DNA of 27,393 nucleotides, from assembly GCA_019414325.1 (NCBI GenBank), contig DXMG01000028.1, positions 1 through 27,393 on the forward strand. Direction: 5' to 3'. Below, piece by piece: positions 15,266-23,070 of this stretch. The translations under genes were made by a program, and so were the position numbers. Under the pieces are notes generated by a model that saw only the letters and a program-made list of their open reading frames with translations, searched no databases and was not told the DNA's origin. The stretch is from Collinsella sp. Lineage in GTDB: Bacteria > Actinomycetota > Coriobacteriia > Coriobacteriales > Coriobacteriaceae. Numbering within the stretch: the stretch's first letter is position 1; the number at the start of each line of letters is the position of its first letter.

Positions 15266-16666
15266 ATGGACGCTATGGATACTCAGAGCCCAACATATTC
15301 CGATGATGAGCTGACCGCTGCGCTCGCCGGACACCTGGCGTCACTTGAGCGTGATGACAGCTATCGCGTAGACCGTGTGCTCAAGCACTCCGACGTCGAG
15401 ACGACCGAGCTCGTGTACTTTGAGGGCTCCGGCGGAGGATCTCTTGGCCCCTTTGTTCGCAAGCGCATCGACGCGTCGGCCCAGATTGGCGGGGCGTATG
15501 AACGCCTGTTTGCGGCCCAGCATGCTGGGCGACGTTACGAGCACTTGCCTCGGATTGTCGATTGCCGCCGCGTGGGCGACGAGCTTTGCGTGGTCATGGA
15601 ATACATCGAAGGCGAAACGCTCGGGGCCCTGGTGGGGCGTTTGGGTGCGACGCCCGATTATGCCTGTGAGCTGTTTGGCGCCCTTTGTGATGCAGTTGCG
15701 GAGCTCCATGCCGGCTTTGCGTCGGCGGGGGAGATGGCTGCGCCGGTGATCCATCGCGACCTAAAGCCCTCGAATATCATCGTATCGGGCGCAAACTATA
15801 CGCCCGATACAGGCATGACATTTTCATCGCTGGTGATTATCGACTTGGGAATCGCTCGCGTGTGGCGCGAGGGAGCCGATGCCGATACCGTTAAGTTTGG
15901 CACGCGTCCCTATGCGCCGCCCGAGCAGTATGGTTTTGGCCAGACGAGCGTGCGCAGCGATGTCTATGCGCTCGGTGCCCTGCTGTTCTTTTGTCTGACG
16001 GGGGCCGACCCCAAGCCGGGTCGGAACATGCGCGAGCAATGCGAGGCATATGATATCCCCGCCTCGCTTGCCGATGTTATTTGCATGGCGATGGCGCTCG
16101 ATCCGGACAAGCGCTTTGCAAGCGCGAAGGCGCTAGGGCACGCTGCGCGTGCATCCTATGCGTTGTCCGCACCGACGCCGTCGTCCGCGCCGAATGCTGC
16201 TTCCTTCCAAGAGCCTCCGGAGCGGCGAGCCGTGTGCCCTGCGCCCGTGCTCCCCACGGATCAGTCTCAGGGCGGATTGCCGTTGGTGCCTGAGCGCCCG
16301 AATTTACTCTCCCGCATTCCCGACACCGTTGGGCGCATTTGGAACGCATTCGTCTATCTTTCGCTACTTGTTTTCTTTGCCGGAAGCCATTTTGCCGTTT
16401 TTCATCCTACGGGCGCCAACCAAAACTACCCGATGTGGTTTCTCGCGATTGAGTATTTTATCTTCGTCGACGGTCTCGTAGTGCTCATCCATTTTGTGAT
16501 GCTCGACAAACGCCGCCTTCGCCGGCGGTTTGAGCTACTCGATAGATACCGCGGTAAAAAGCTTGCAAAGCTCTGGCTCAAGGCTATGGGTGTGCTCTTG
16601 TTGGTAATGATTATCATTGTTGCCATTGCAAACGCGACTGGCGTCGTCGATACCTCCGTCGCGTAA
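15266..16666 (+). CDS. Membrane-anchored serine/threonine protein kinase
   Basis: A 466-residue Hanks-type kinase. Lys66 is the likely ATP lysine; the catalytic loop is HRDLKPSN (His163, Asp165, Lys167, Asn170), the metal motif is DLG (193-195) rather than DFG, and the activation segment ends GTRPYAPPEQ (about 212-221). The glycine-rich loop is hard to see. A Pro/Ser-rich linker (about 300-345) leads to three hydrophobic segments near the C-terminus (about 360-382, 390-415, 438-460), so the kinase faces the cytosol from the membrane. There is no PASTA or other sensor domain. The start is uncertain: ATG 15266 or 15275, neither with a strong ribosome site. Function is probably tied to the adjacent helix-turn-helix protein. 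Confidence 0.85.
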   Translation: MDAMDTQSPTYSDDELTAALAGHLASLERDDSYRVDRVLKHSDVETTELVYFEGSGGGSLGPFVRKRIDASAQIGGAYERLFAAQHAGRRYEHLPRIVDCRRVGDELCVVMEYIEGETLGALVGRLGATPDYACELFGALCDAVAELHAGFASAGEMAAPVIHRDLKPSNIIVSGANYTPDTGMTFSSLVIIDLGIARVWREGADADTVKFGTRPYAPPEQYGFGQTSVRSDVYALGALLFFCLTGADPKPGRNMREQCEAYDIPASLADVICMAMALDPDKRFASAKALGHAARASYALSAPTPSSAPNAASFQEPPERRAVCPAPVLPTDQSQGGLPLVPERPNLLSRIPDTVGRIWNAFVYLSLLVFFAGSHFAVFHPTGANQNYPMWFLAIEYFIFVDGLVVLIHFVMLDKRRLRRRFELLDRYRGKKLAKLWLKAMGVLLLVMIIIVAIANATGVVDTSVA

Positions 16667-16671
16667 AAGAA

Positions 16672-16695
16672 AAAGGGCCCCAATTGGGGCCCTTT
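16672..16695. terminator. Bidirectional terminator
   Basis: AAAGGGCCCC (16672-16681), loop AATT, GGGGCCCTTT (16686-16695). The minus-strand transcript continues into TTCTTTTAC, and the plus side has TTT. It separates the convergent kinase and hydrolase genes. Confidence 0.9.
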
Positions 16696-16705
16696 GACGT
16701 TGATC

Positions 16706-17839
16706 TTAGATGCGGTTCATCTGGGTTGCAACCTTGTTGTACCAGTCCTGCCACGTGGGCGGGCAGTACTTTTTGGCGGCTGCCGGGGTAAGCGTGGAGC
16801 CATAGTTGGCGCCCAGGTAGGCAACGTGGGCAGAGACGCCCTCGCTCCAGCTACCAAAGCTCCGCCAGCCGCCGCCGCGGGCGCTCCAGCCCCAGGCGTT
16901 ATAGGAGCCGGCACAATAGAGGCCCTTGCTGCTCTCGATGCAGGCGATGGCGGGAGACCAGCGAGGGTCAACACCGGTGTTCCAGGCTGCCACGGCAAAG
17001 TTGTAACCCTGGCCTGCCATGGGGGAGCCGGCGAGGTAGTTGTCGATGCGACTCGTCCACTCGTTGATAAACGAGTCGTAATCGGAGTTGCCGGTATTGG
17101 AGTTGTTCACCGTGGTGTCGATAGTGGTGTTGGCGTTATTGGCCTGGCTGTTGGAGTTGTTGCCGCTCACGCCCTCGCCCGAGAGCTTCTCGGCGGCAGC
17201 GGCCTTGTCGGCCTCGAGCTTGGCCAGCTCTGCGGCATTCTCCTGCTCGGCCTTTGCCTGGGCTTCGCTGCGAAGCTGCTGGGCCTGTGCCAGTGCGTCC
17301 TCGGCGGTTTTCTGCTCGGTCTCGAGTTGGGACTTCGCCTGCTCGAGCTCGGTCTTGTTCTGCTCGAGCTCGGTCTGCATCTTGTTGAGCTCTTCGATCT
17401 CGTCGACGCTCGAGCTCGTGATCTGGTTGGTGTACTTGCAGGTGGTGATGAACTCGCCCAGGCTCTGCGCGTTGACCAGGAAGCTCACGATGGGGTTGGT
17501 GCCCTTCTGGTACTTATACAGATCGCGCATGGCGGAGCTCGCCTTGGCCTGTTGATCGGGAAGTTCGGCTTCGATCTTCTCGATGCTTGCCTCGTTAGTG
17601 TCGATTTGCTTCTGCAGATCCTCGAGCTTGGTGCGGGCTTCGTTGTAGGCACTCGTGGCGGTTTCGATTTTCTGCTGGGCAGCGGAAAGCTGATCCTGCG
17701 TTGCCTGCGAGGCGGCATAGGCTGCGACGGGGGAGAGCATCGGCGCGGCCGTCAGTGTAACGGCAAGCGCGGCGCTCGTGATGATACGAGCCGGCTTCGA
17801 CGCGATGAGCGCTGCGGTGCGATGGTTCGAATGCTGCAT
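16706..17839 (-). CDS. Secreted coiled-coil peptidoglycan hydrolase (lysozyme-like C-terminus)
   Basis: A 377-residue exported protein. A signal peptide ends near SPVAAYA-AS (about residue 43). A long coiled coil follows (about 45-215; heptads such as QDQLSAAQQKIETA and QTELEQNKTELEQAKSQLETEQ), then an Asn/Ser-rich linker, and a C-terminal catalytic-looking domain (about 255-377). That domain has AIACIESSKG, with a likely catalytic Glu, and NAWGWSARGGGWRSFGSW, typical of the lysozyme/transglycosylase fold. The coiled coil resembles those of PcsB/CwlO-type hydrolases, which are controlled by FtsEX. I chose ATG 17839, with AGGGA four bases before it; a TTG five codons upstream is less likely. 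It stands alone next to the D-Asp ligase genes, another cell-wall link. Confidence 0.8.
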   Translation of the reverse strand: MQHSNHRTAALIASKPARIITSAALAVTLTAAPMLSPVAAYAASQATQDQLSAAQQKIETATSAYNEARTKLEDLQKQIDTNEASIEKIEAELPDQQAKASSAMRDLYKYQKGTNPIVSFLVNAQSLGEFITTCKYTNQITSSSVDEIEELNKMQTELEQNKTELEQAKSQLETEQKTAEDALAQAQQLRSEAQAKAEQENAAELAKLEADKAAAAEKLSGEGVSGNNSNSQANNANTTIDTTVNNSNTGNSDYDSFINEWTSRIDNYLAGSPMAGQGYNFAVAAWNTGVDPRWSPAIACIESSKGLYCAGSYNAWGWSARGGGWRSFGSWSEGVSAHVAYLGANYGSTLTPAAAKKYCPPTWQDWYNKVATQMNRI

Positions 17840-17872
17840 CCAGTCCCTCTGCAATCAATCGTAGGTTATAGT

Positions 17873-17946
17873 TCGAAAGGTATTCTACTACTGCTTTCGA
17901 CTTCAACTTGAACCTTAAAGGTTCTAAAGGGTCAAGTTGAACTTGA
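17873..17946. repeat. Cluster of nested palindromes, possible operators
   Basis: Four dyads overlap in 74 bases upstream of the hydrolase gene: TCGAAAG/CTTTCGA (17873-17879/17894-17900), TTCAACTTGA/TCAAGTTGAA (17902-17911/17932-17941), GAACCTTaAAGGTTC (17910-17924) and TCAAGTTgAACTTGA (17932-17946). A related half-site TTCAACTTTA begins at 17998. The rest of the 314-base gap to 18153 holds only promoter-like sequence and the leader of the next gene. Confidence 0.5.
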
Positions 17947-18067
17947 GGTTTTGGCCTTGACCTGCAGTTATAGTGAATTGTTAAGAAACCATAGAGTTCA
18001 ACTTTAACGTTACGGAACCCTGCGGGCTCGATCATAAGCGCCTGCTTGCCATAGATATGGTGGAACT

Positions 18068-18097
18068 TTGGGAAGCGACGGTTTGGCACGCTAGAAT
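18068..18097 (+). promoter_or_regulatory. Candidate promoter of the ATP-grasp ligase gene
   Basis: TTGGGA (18068-18073) and TAGAAT (18092-18097) are 18 bases apart, giving a leader of about 50 bases that includes a small GCCC/GGGC hairpin (18118-18132). Confidence 0.35.
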
Positions 18098-18153
18098 AAA
18101 CCAGTTGCATAAAGACCGCCCATCGTACGGGCAGTTGATGATAGGAAGTTTCC

Positions 18154-19410
18154 ATGGCATTGCAGTTTACAGAGCGCGAGTTTATACCCGTGCTGCTCGG
18201 CGGCGATATCAACGCCTATTCGGTGGCGCGCGCCTTCTACGAGGAGTATCAGGTCAAGAGCCTGGTCTTTGGCAAGTATCAGACGGGTCCTGCATACCGC
18301 AGCCAGATTATCGACTATACGCCCAATGTGGATATCGACACTATGCCGGTCATGATCGAGACCGTCAACGGCATTGCACAGGCCAATCCCGATAGGAAGA
18401 TTATCCTCATGGGCTGCGGCGATAACTACGTCGCGCTTGCCGCACAGGCTCAGGATGCCGGCCAGCTTGCCTCCAACGTCATCGCGCCCTATGCGCCCTA
18501 CAGCATGCTCGAGCAGTGCCAGAAGAAGGAGATCTTCTACGAGCTGTGCGAGAAGCACGGTGTGCCCTATCCGCACACGTTTACCTTTACCATGGCGATG
18601 CTCAACGCCCAGGGCGAGGCTTCCGCCGAGGTGCTCGACCAGATCGACTTTCCCTTCCCGATGATTCTGAAGCCCTCTGACGGCATCATGTGGTGGGAGC
18701 ACGAGTTCGAGGGCCAGAAGAAGGCCTACGAGATTGCCGATCGCGCCGAGCTGGAGCAGGTCATTCGCGATGTGTACGCCAGTGGCTACACCGATGACCT
18801 CATCTTGCAGGACCGCGTGCCCGGCAACGACGAGTACATGCGCGTGCTTACCAGTTATTCCGACCGCAACGGCAAGGTTCGCATGATGTGCCTGGGTCAC
18901 GTGCTGCTCGAGGAGCATCAGCCCCATGGTGTCGGCAACCACGCCTGCATCATCACCGAGCCGAACGACGAGCTCATGGGTGGCGTGCGCAAGCTGCTTG
19001 AGGACCTTAAGTTCACGGGCTTCTCCAACTTCGACGTCAAGTACGACCAACGCGATGGTTCGTTTAAGTTCTTCGACTTCAACACGCGTCAGGGCCGCAG
19101 TAACTACTACGTCACCAACAGCGGCTTTAACGTTGCCAAGTACGTGGTGGATGAGTACGTCTATAACCGTCCGTTTGAGCCGGAATTTGTGACGGCGCAG
19201 GACGAGGCTCTGTGGATGGTCGTCCCCATGGGTGTCGTTGACAAGTATGTCAAGGACCCCGAGCTGCGTGCGAAGGCGCATCGTCTGGCCAAGGAGGGCA
19301 AGGCCGCCGATCCTTCGTTTATGAAGGGCGATTTTGTCTTTAACCGCTGGTTGCGCATGCGGCACACCAAGCTGCGTCACTTTAAGCTGTTCAAGACGTA
19401 TTACAAGTAG
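18154..19410 (+). CDS. ATP-grasp ligase, probable D-aspartate ligase
   Basis: A 418-residue cytosolic ATP-grasp enzyme. The N-terminal fold (VLLGGDINAYSVARAFYEEY) is followed by the ATP-binding block FPMILKPSDG (about residue 168) and the metal-binding FFDFNTRQGRSNYY (about 308-320). Such enzymes join a carboxylate to an amine through an acyl phosphate. Assignment as the ligase that adds D-Asp to the peptidoglycan stem peptide, like Enterococcus Asl-fm, rests on overall similarity and on the aspartate racemase next door, the same pairing known in Enterococcus faecium. AGGAAG precedes the ATG at 18154. Other carboxylate-amine ligases of the same fold remain possible. Confidence 0.72.
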   Translation: MALQFTEREFIPVLLGGDINAYSVARAFYEEYQVKSLVFGKYQTGPAYRSQIIDYTPNVDIDTMPVMIETVNGIAQANPDRKIILMGCGDNYVALAAQAQDAGQLASNVIAPYAPYSMLEQCQKKEIFYELCEKHGVPYPHTFTFTMAMLNAQGEASAEVLDQIDFPFPMILKPSDGIMWWEHEFEGQKKAYEIADRAELEQVIRDVYASGYTDDLILQDRVPGNDEYMRVLTSYSDRNGKVRMMCLGHVLLEEHQPHGVGNHACIITEPNDELMGGVRKLLEDLKFTGFSNFDVKYDQRDGSFKFFDFNTRQGRSNYYVTNSGFNVAKYVVDEYVYNRPFEPEFVTAQDEALWMVVPMGVVDKYVKDPELRAKAHRLAKEGKAADPSFMKGDFVFNRWLRMRHTKLRHFKLFKTYYK

Positions 19411-19419
19411 ATGAGCGCG

Positions 19420-19449
19420 GCGCCCGCCCGGTTTACATCGGGCGGGCGC
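19420..19449 (+). other. Intercistronic 11-bp hairpin
   Basis: GCGCCCGCCCG (19420-19430) pairs perfectly with CGGGCGGGCGC (19439-19449) with an 8-base loop, in the gap between ligase and racemase. No T run follows, so it may stabilise or cut the transcript rather than end it. Confidence 0.55.
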
Positions 19450-19494
19450 GGGCATGATACGCGCAACGGTGCGAGCGTCACCAAGGAGGCGGCG

Positions 19495-20241
19495 ATGGAA
19501 AAGCTGGGAGTTATCGGCGGCATGGGCGCTGAGGCCACGTCGTATTACTACGACCAGGTCGTGCGTCATACGGCTGCTGCCTGTGATCAGGAGCATATCG
19601 ACATGGTGGTGCTTTCCAAGTCGACCATGCCCGACCGTACGCTGGCCATCAAGACCGGCGAGCATGCCGAGCTGCTGGCGACCATGAAGGAGTGCGCACA
19701 GGCGCTCGAGACACTGGGCTGCGCGCACATTGCCATTCCCTGCAACACATCGCACTACTTCTACGACCAGATTCAGTCGTTTACCAAGGTGCCGATTATC
19801 CACATGCCGCGTGAGTCGGTGCGCTATGCCCTGGCGGGCGCGGTGATGGGGGAGTGCGAGTTCGATCCCAACCTGAGCATGCCGTCCGAGCCGGTGCGCA
19901 AGATCGGCATCATGGGCACTGACGGCACCGTGGGTGCAGGCGTCTATGGGCGCGAGTGCGAGGCCGCGGGCGTCGAGGTCGTCTATCCCAGCGAGAAGCG
20001 CCAGGCCGACGTGATGTCGCTGATTTATGATGACGTGAAGGCCGGACGCGAGCCCGATATGGACAAGTTTGACCGCGTGATGTGGGAGTTCGCCCGCAGC
20101 GGCTGCGACCGCGTCATTCTGGCCTGCACCGAGCTCTCGGTGCTGCAAAAGTACCGGGAGATGCCCGAGATTACCCTTGACGCCATGGACGTCCTGGTGC
20201 GCGAATCCATCATCCGCAGCGGCGCCCCCTACCGCCTGTAG
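19495..20241 (+). CDS. Aspartate/glutamate racemase family protein
   Basis: A 248-residue cofactor-independent racemase. The N-terminus MEKLGVIGGMGAEAT and the two catalytic cysteines, in IPCNTSHY (about Cys83) and LACTELSVL (about Cys207), are typical of aspartate racemases. It should convert L-Asp to D-Asp in the cytosol and supply the ligase before it. AAGGAGG lies 5 bases before the ATG at 19495; the frame is open back to the ligase stop, but that extension (SAAPARFTSGGRG...) does not match the family. Glutamate racemase activity is less likely given the neighbour and the CNT/CTE context, but is not excluded. Confidence 0.87.
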   Translation: MEKLGVIGGMGAEATSYYYDQVVRHTAAACDQEHIDMVVLSKSTMPDRTLAIKTGEHAELLATMKECAQALETLGCAHIAIPCNTSHYFYDQIQSFTKVPIIHMPRESVRYALAGAVMGECEFDPNLSMPSEPVRKIGIMGTDGTVGAGVYGRECEAAGVEVVYPSEKRQADVMSLIYDDVKAGREPDMDKFDRVMWEFARSGCDRVILACTELSVLQKYREMPEITLDAMDVLVRESIIRSGAPYRL

Positions 20242-20248
20242 CCCTCGA

Positions 20249-20285
20249 CCTGCCAAAAAGAGACAGGTTTATTTTGGTAGGTTTT
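20249..20285 (+). terminator. Terminator after the racemase gene
   Basis: CCTGCCAAAA (20249-20258) pairs with TTTTGGTAGG (20272-20281, one G-U), followed by TTTT. It is 8 bases after the racemase stop. Confidence 0.7.
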
Positions 20286-20300
20286 ATCTGGGGGAACAGT

Positions 20301-20335
20301 AAGGCCTCGACTCGTTTGGTGCGAGCCGAGGCCTT
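20301..20335. terminator. Bidirectional terminator between racemase and ecfT
   Basis: AAGGCCTCGaCTCG (20301-20314) pairs with CGAGcCGAGGCCTT (20322-20335) around a 7-base loop, with T residues on the plus side. It separates the convergent racemase and ECF operons. Confidence 0.85.
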
Positions 20336-20365
20336 TTGAATTTGTCGGTTGCCGGGGGCGATGGG

Positions 20366-21112
20366 TTAAAACAGGAAGCCGAGGACGATGAGGGCAATGC
20401 TGACAATAAGTATGGCAATGTCCAGGCCCTTGATGGGGTAGCGCTTGTACGAGCTCGCGCGCGTGCGCAGGTAGAAGCCGCGCTGCTCGGCTGCCAGGGC
20501 CGTGGCATCGGTTTTACCCACGCTCGAGATCAGTAGCGGCACGCACAGCGGCAGCATGAGCTTGAGCTTCTTGATGGGGTTCTTGGTGTCATACTCGATG
20601 CCGCGTGCGGTCTGCGCCTCCATGATGGCGTTCATCTCCTGGCCAAACACTGGCACAAAGCGCAGCGCCGTGGTAAAGGTGAAGGCGTAACGATACGGAA
20701 CGTGCAGCACCTCGACGCAGGCGTTGGCAAGGTCGTTGAGCTTGGTCACCATGAGCATCAGAATAAGCGGTAGCGCCACGCCCAGCAGACGCAGACAGGC
20801 CTTTGTTCCGGTGATGAGGCCTTCATCGGTGACAAAGCTCCACACCACGTTGCCATCGCGCATAAAAGCCAGCTGCAGCACCAGCATGATGAGCGCGAGT
20901 GGAATCAGTAGCTTGAGCAGAGCGAGCAGGCGGTCGACGACGCCGGCGTAGGCTCCCAGCGCGAGCGTGAGTGCCAGAAAGCCCAGCAGTGCCACATAGG
21001 TGTCGGACAAGAAAATGCCGATGATGATGGTGGCGGCGAGGCCCAGTTTGATGACGGGGTTCAGGCGGTGTAGCAGCGTGTCGCCCGGCATGTAGTCGAT
21101 GACGTTAACCAC
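20366..21112 (-). CDS. ecfT: ECF transporter transmembrane protein EcfT
   Basis: EcfT is the membrane subunit that couples the ABC ATPases to a substrate-binding S component. The product is about 248 residues with hydrophobic segments from about 20 to 110 and at the C-terminus. The family coupling helices carry the Ala-Arg-Gly signature, seen as QTARGIEYD, and a second copy as AAEQRGFYLR. The start is a choice: GTG 21112, which overlaps the ATPase stop and has GAGGAG ten bases upstream, or ATG 21091 without a ribosome site; I prefer GTG. It is last in the operon. Its S component is most likely the TrpP-like protein upstream. Confidence 0.9.
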   Translation of the reverse strand: MVNVIDYMPGDTLLHRLNPVIKLGLAATIIIGIFLSDTYVALLGFLALTLALGAYAGVVDRLLALLKLLIPLALIMLVLQLAFMRDGNVVWSFVTDEGLITGTKACLRLLGVALPLILMLMVTKLNDLANACVEVLHVPYRYAFTFTTALRFVPVFGQEMNAIMEAQTARGIEYDTKNPIKKLKLMLPLCVPLLISSVGKTDATALAAEQRGFYLRTRASSYKRYPIKGLDIAILIVSIALIVLGFLF

Positions 21113-22856
21113 GGCGGACCATCTCCTCGGTAATGCGAACGATATCAGTGACCTCACTCACCTGCGTAAAGGCGGGCGAGACGGTGGATGCCAGACGGCG
21201 CGAGAGTTCGATGACCTGGGGCGGCTCAACGTAGGCACGCTGCATGAGTTCGATGTTCGAGAACAGCTCGTGCGTGCGGCCGCGGTCGAGGATGCGACCG
21301 TTGGCCATCACCACGATGCGCTCGGCAAAGTCGGAAACGACTTCCATGTCGTGACAGACCATGATGACGGCGCAACCGCGCTCGGCCATGGTGCGCACCG
21401 TTTCCATCACGGTCATGCACTCGCGGTAGTCCAGGCCGCTCGTGGGCTCGTCGAGCACCACGATCTTGGGCTCGATCACCACAACGGAGGCGAGCGCCAC
21501 CATCTGGCGTTGGCCGCGCGACAGTGAGAACGGTGCCTCGTCGGCGGGCAGACCAAAGCGGTCGATGACCAGCTGGGCGCGACGCAGGGCTTCGGCGCGG
21601 TCGATGCCGGCAAGTTCTAGACCAAAGGCGACCTCGTCGAGCACGTTGTCTTTGCAGATTTGGCGGTCGGGGTTCTGGAAAAGCGTTGCCACTTCGTGTG
21701 CGATGCGGCTCGTGGGAACCGATGCCGTGTCCAAGCCCGTAACGCGTACGCTGCCCGATGCGGGCTTGAGCAAACCCGTGAGCAGTTTGGTGAGCGTGGT
21801 TTTGCCGGCTCCGTTTTGGCCGACAATGCCCACGAGCTCGCCGGGGTAGAGCGTCAAGTTGAGGTCGTGGACGGCGGCGCCTCCATGGGGGTAAGAAAAC
21901 TCGACATGGTCAAAGGTGAGCACCGGCTCGGCGTCTTTCGCATGCGGGCGCAGCGACGGCGCGTGCGGGGAGCCTGCGGGCGCCTGGGTATCGCTTGTCG
22001 CACGGTCGGGGTCGACGATTTCCGTGATCAGGCGTTCTGCCTCGTCGACATCCAGACAGGGCGTGCCGCTTACCAAGCCATCGGCCTCGAGACTGTTGAA
22101 GATGCGCGTGACGCGCGGACAATCGACGCCGATGGTGCGAAGCTCGTCGGTGCGTGCGAAGACCTCGTGCGGCTCACCTTGCAGCGCGATCTGGCCGTGA
22201 TCGAGCACCAACACACGGTTGCAGTACTCCGAAAGTAAAGCGACCTTTTGCTCAACGACGACGATGGTGATGCCGAGCGCGCGGTTTGCCTCGCGCAGCG
22301 TCTCGAAGATCAAGGTGGAACTGGCGGGATCGAGCGCTGCGGTTGGCTCATCGAGCACTAAGACGCGCGGACGCATGGCGAGGATGGCGGCGATAGCTAC
22401 CTTTTGCTTTTGGCCGCCCGAGAGGGTGGCGATCTCGCGGTCGCGCAGGTCGCTGATACCGACGGTCTTAAGCGTCTCGCTCACGCGCTGCTCGATCTGA
22501 TCGTGCGGAACGCCAAAGTTCTCGAGGCCAAAGAGCATTTCGTCCTCAACGACCGAAGCGACCATCTGCGTATCGATGTCCTGCAGTACGCTACCGACGA
22601 CCTGCGATACGTCGGTGAGCGAGACCTCGCAGGTGTCGTGGCCGTCAACTAACACGGAGCCATAAAAGGTGCCGGTGTAGTGGTGAGGCACGGCGCCCGA
22701 CAGACAGGCGGCAAGTGTGGACTTACCGGCGCCCGAGGGCCCGATGATGCCGATGAAATCTCCCTTGTTCACGCTGAGCGAAACGTGGCTGAGCGCCTGC
22801 TCGGTTTGCGTGCCATAGGAGAACGAGACATCGTCGACGTTGATGATCGTTTCCAT
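21105..22856 (-). CDS. Fused ECF ATPase (EcfA-EcfA' in one chain)
   Basis: A 583-residue protein with two ABC ATPase domains. The first (about 1-240) has Walker A GPSGAGKST, signature LSGGQ and Walker B VLVLDEPTAALD. The second (about 315-545) has GQNGAGKTT, signature LSRGQ and VVLDEPTSGLD. The Ser-Arg-Gly-Gln signature is a mild change common in ECF ATPases. A Pro/Ala-rich linker joins them (about 285-310). ECF transporters usually encode the two ATPases separately; here they are one chain. It starts at ATG 22856 (GGTACC precedes; the ribosome site GAAAGGTACCC is moderate) and overlaps ecfT. A 214-base gap with structured DNA separates it from trpP. Confidence 0.93.
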   Translation of the reverse strand: METIINVDDVSFSYGTQTEQALSHVSLSVNKGDFIGIIGPSGAGKSTLAACLSGAVPHHYTGTFYGSVLVDGHDTCEVSLTDVSQVVGSVLQDIDTQMVASVVEDEMLFGLENFGVPHDQIEQRVSETLKTVGISDLRDREIATLSGGQKQKVAIAAILAMRPRVLVLDEPTAALDPASSTLIFETLREANRALGITIVVVEQKVALLSEYCNRVLVLDHGQIALQGEPHEVFARTDELRTIGVDCPRVTRIFNSLEADGLVSGTPCLDVDEAERLITEIVDPDRATSDTQAPAGSPHAPSLRPHAKDAEPVLTFDHVEFSYPHGGAAVHDLNLTLYPGELVGIVGQNGAGKTTLTKLLTGLLKPASGSVRVTGLDTASVPTSRIAHEVATLFQNPDRQICKDNVLDEVAFGLELAGIDRAEALRRAQLVIDRFGLPADEAPFSLSRGQRQMVALASVVVIEPKIVVLDEPTSGLDYRECMTVMETVRTMAERGCAVIMVCHDMEVVSDFAERIVVMANGRILDRGRTHELFSNIELMQRAYVEPPQVIELSRRLASTVSPAFTQVSEVTDIVRITEEMVRRG

Positions 22857-22878
22857 GGGTACCTTTCATAGTCATTGG

Positions 22879-22916
22879 GGACGTTCTTGCATGTCCAGTC
22901 GTTTATAAGAACGTCC
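22879..22916. repeat. 10-bp inverted repeat in an operon gap
   Basis: GGACGTTCTT (22879-22888) and AAGAACGTCC (22907-22916) are perfect complements with an 18-base loop, just upstream of the fused ATPase gene. It may be the edge of the same insertion that carries the structured element at 22965. Confidence 0.5.
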
Positions 22917-22964
22917 TCAAGAGCTCGTTGTTTGGGACAGTCTTTGGCGGTGAAGCACGGAGAC

Positions 22965-23063
22965 GGCTTTACGAGGTGCCCCAGGTTGGCGCGAAAGAGG
23001 AACGAAGCGTACTTGGGTACGCGAGCGACGAATGAACGCCAAGATGGGGTGGCTCGCAAAGCC
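22965..23063. repeat. Nested inverted-repeat element (copy B), possible structured RNA
   Basis: Outer arms pair GGCTTT with AAAGCC (22965-22970/23058-23063), CGAG with CTCG (22972-22975/23053-23056) and CCCCA with TGGGG (22979-22983/23045-23049). An inner stem TTGGCG (22986-22991)/CGCCAA (23037-23042) encloses GAAAGAGGA (22993-23001), a hairpin GCGTAC/GTACGC (23007-23012/23017-23022), and GACGAATGAA (23027-23036). The architecture and both loop sequences match the element at 1123-1240 although the stems differ. It lies inside the ECF operon, between trpP and the ATPase gene, 7 bases from the trpP stop. Confidence 0.65.
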
Positions 23064-23070
23064 GAACAGG

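Noticed and set aside
18091..20256. A 721-codon open frame on the minus strand
   Set aside because: It is antisense to the ligase and racemase genes, has no family features, is rich in His/Gly/Val as expected from GC-biased shadow frames, and would cross two well-supported genes.
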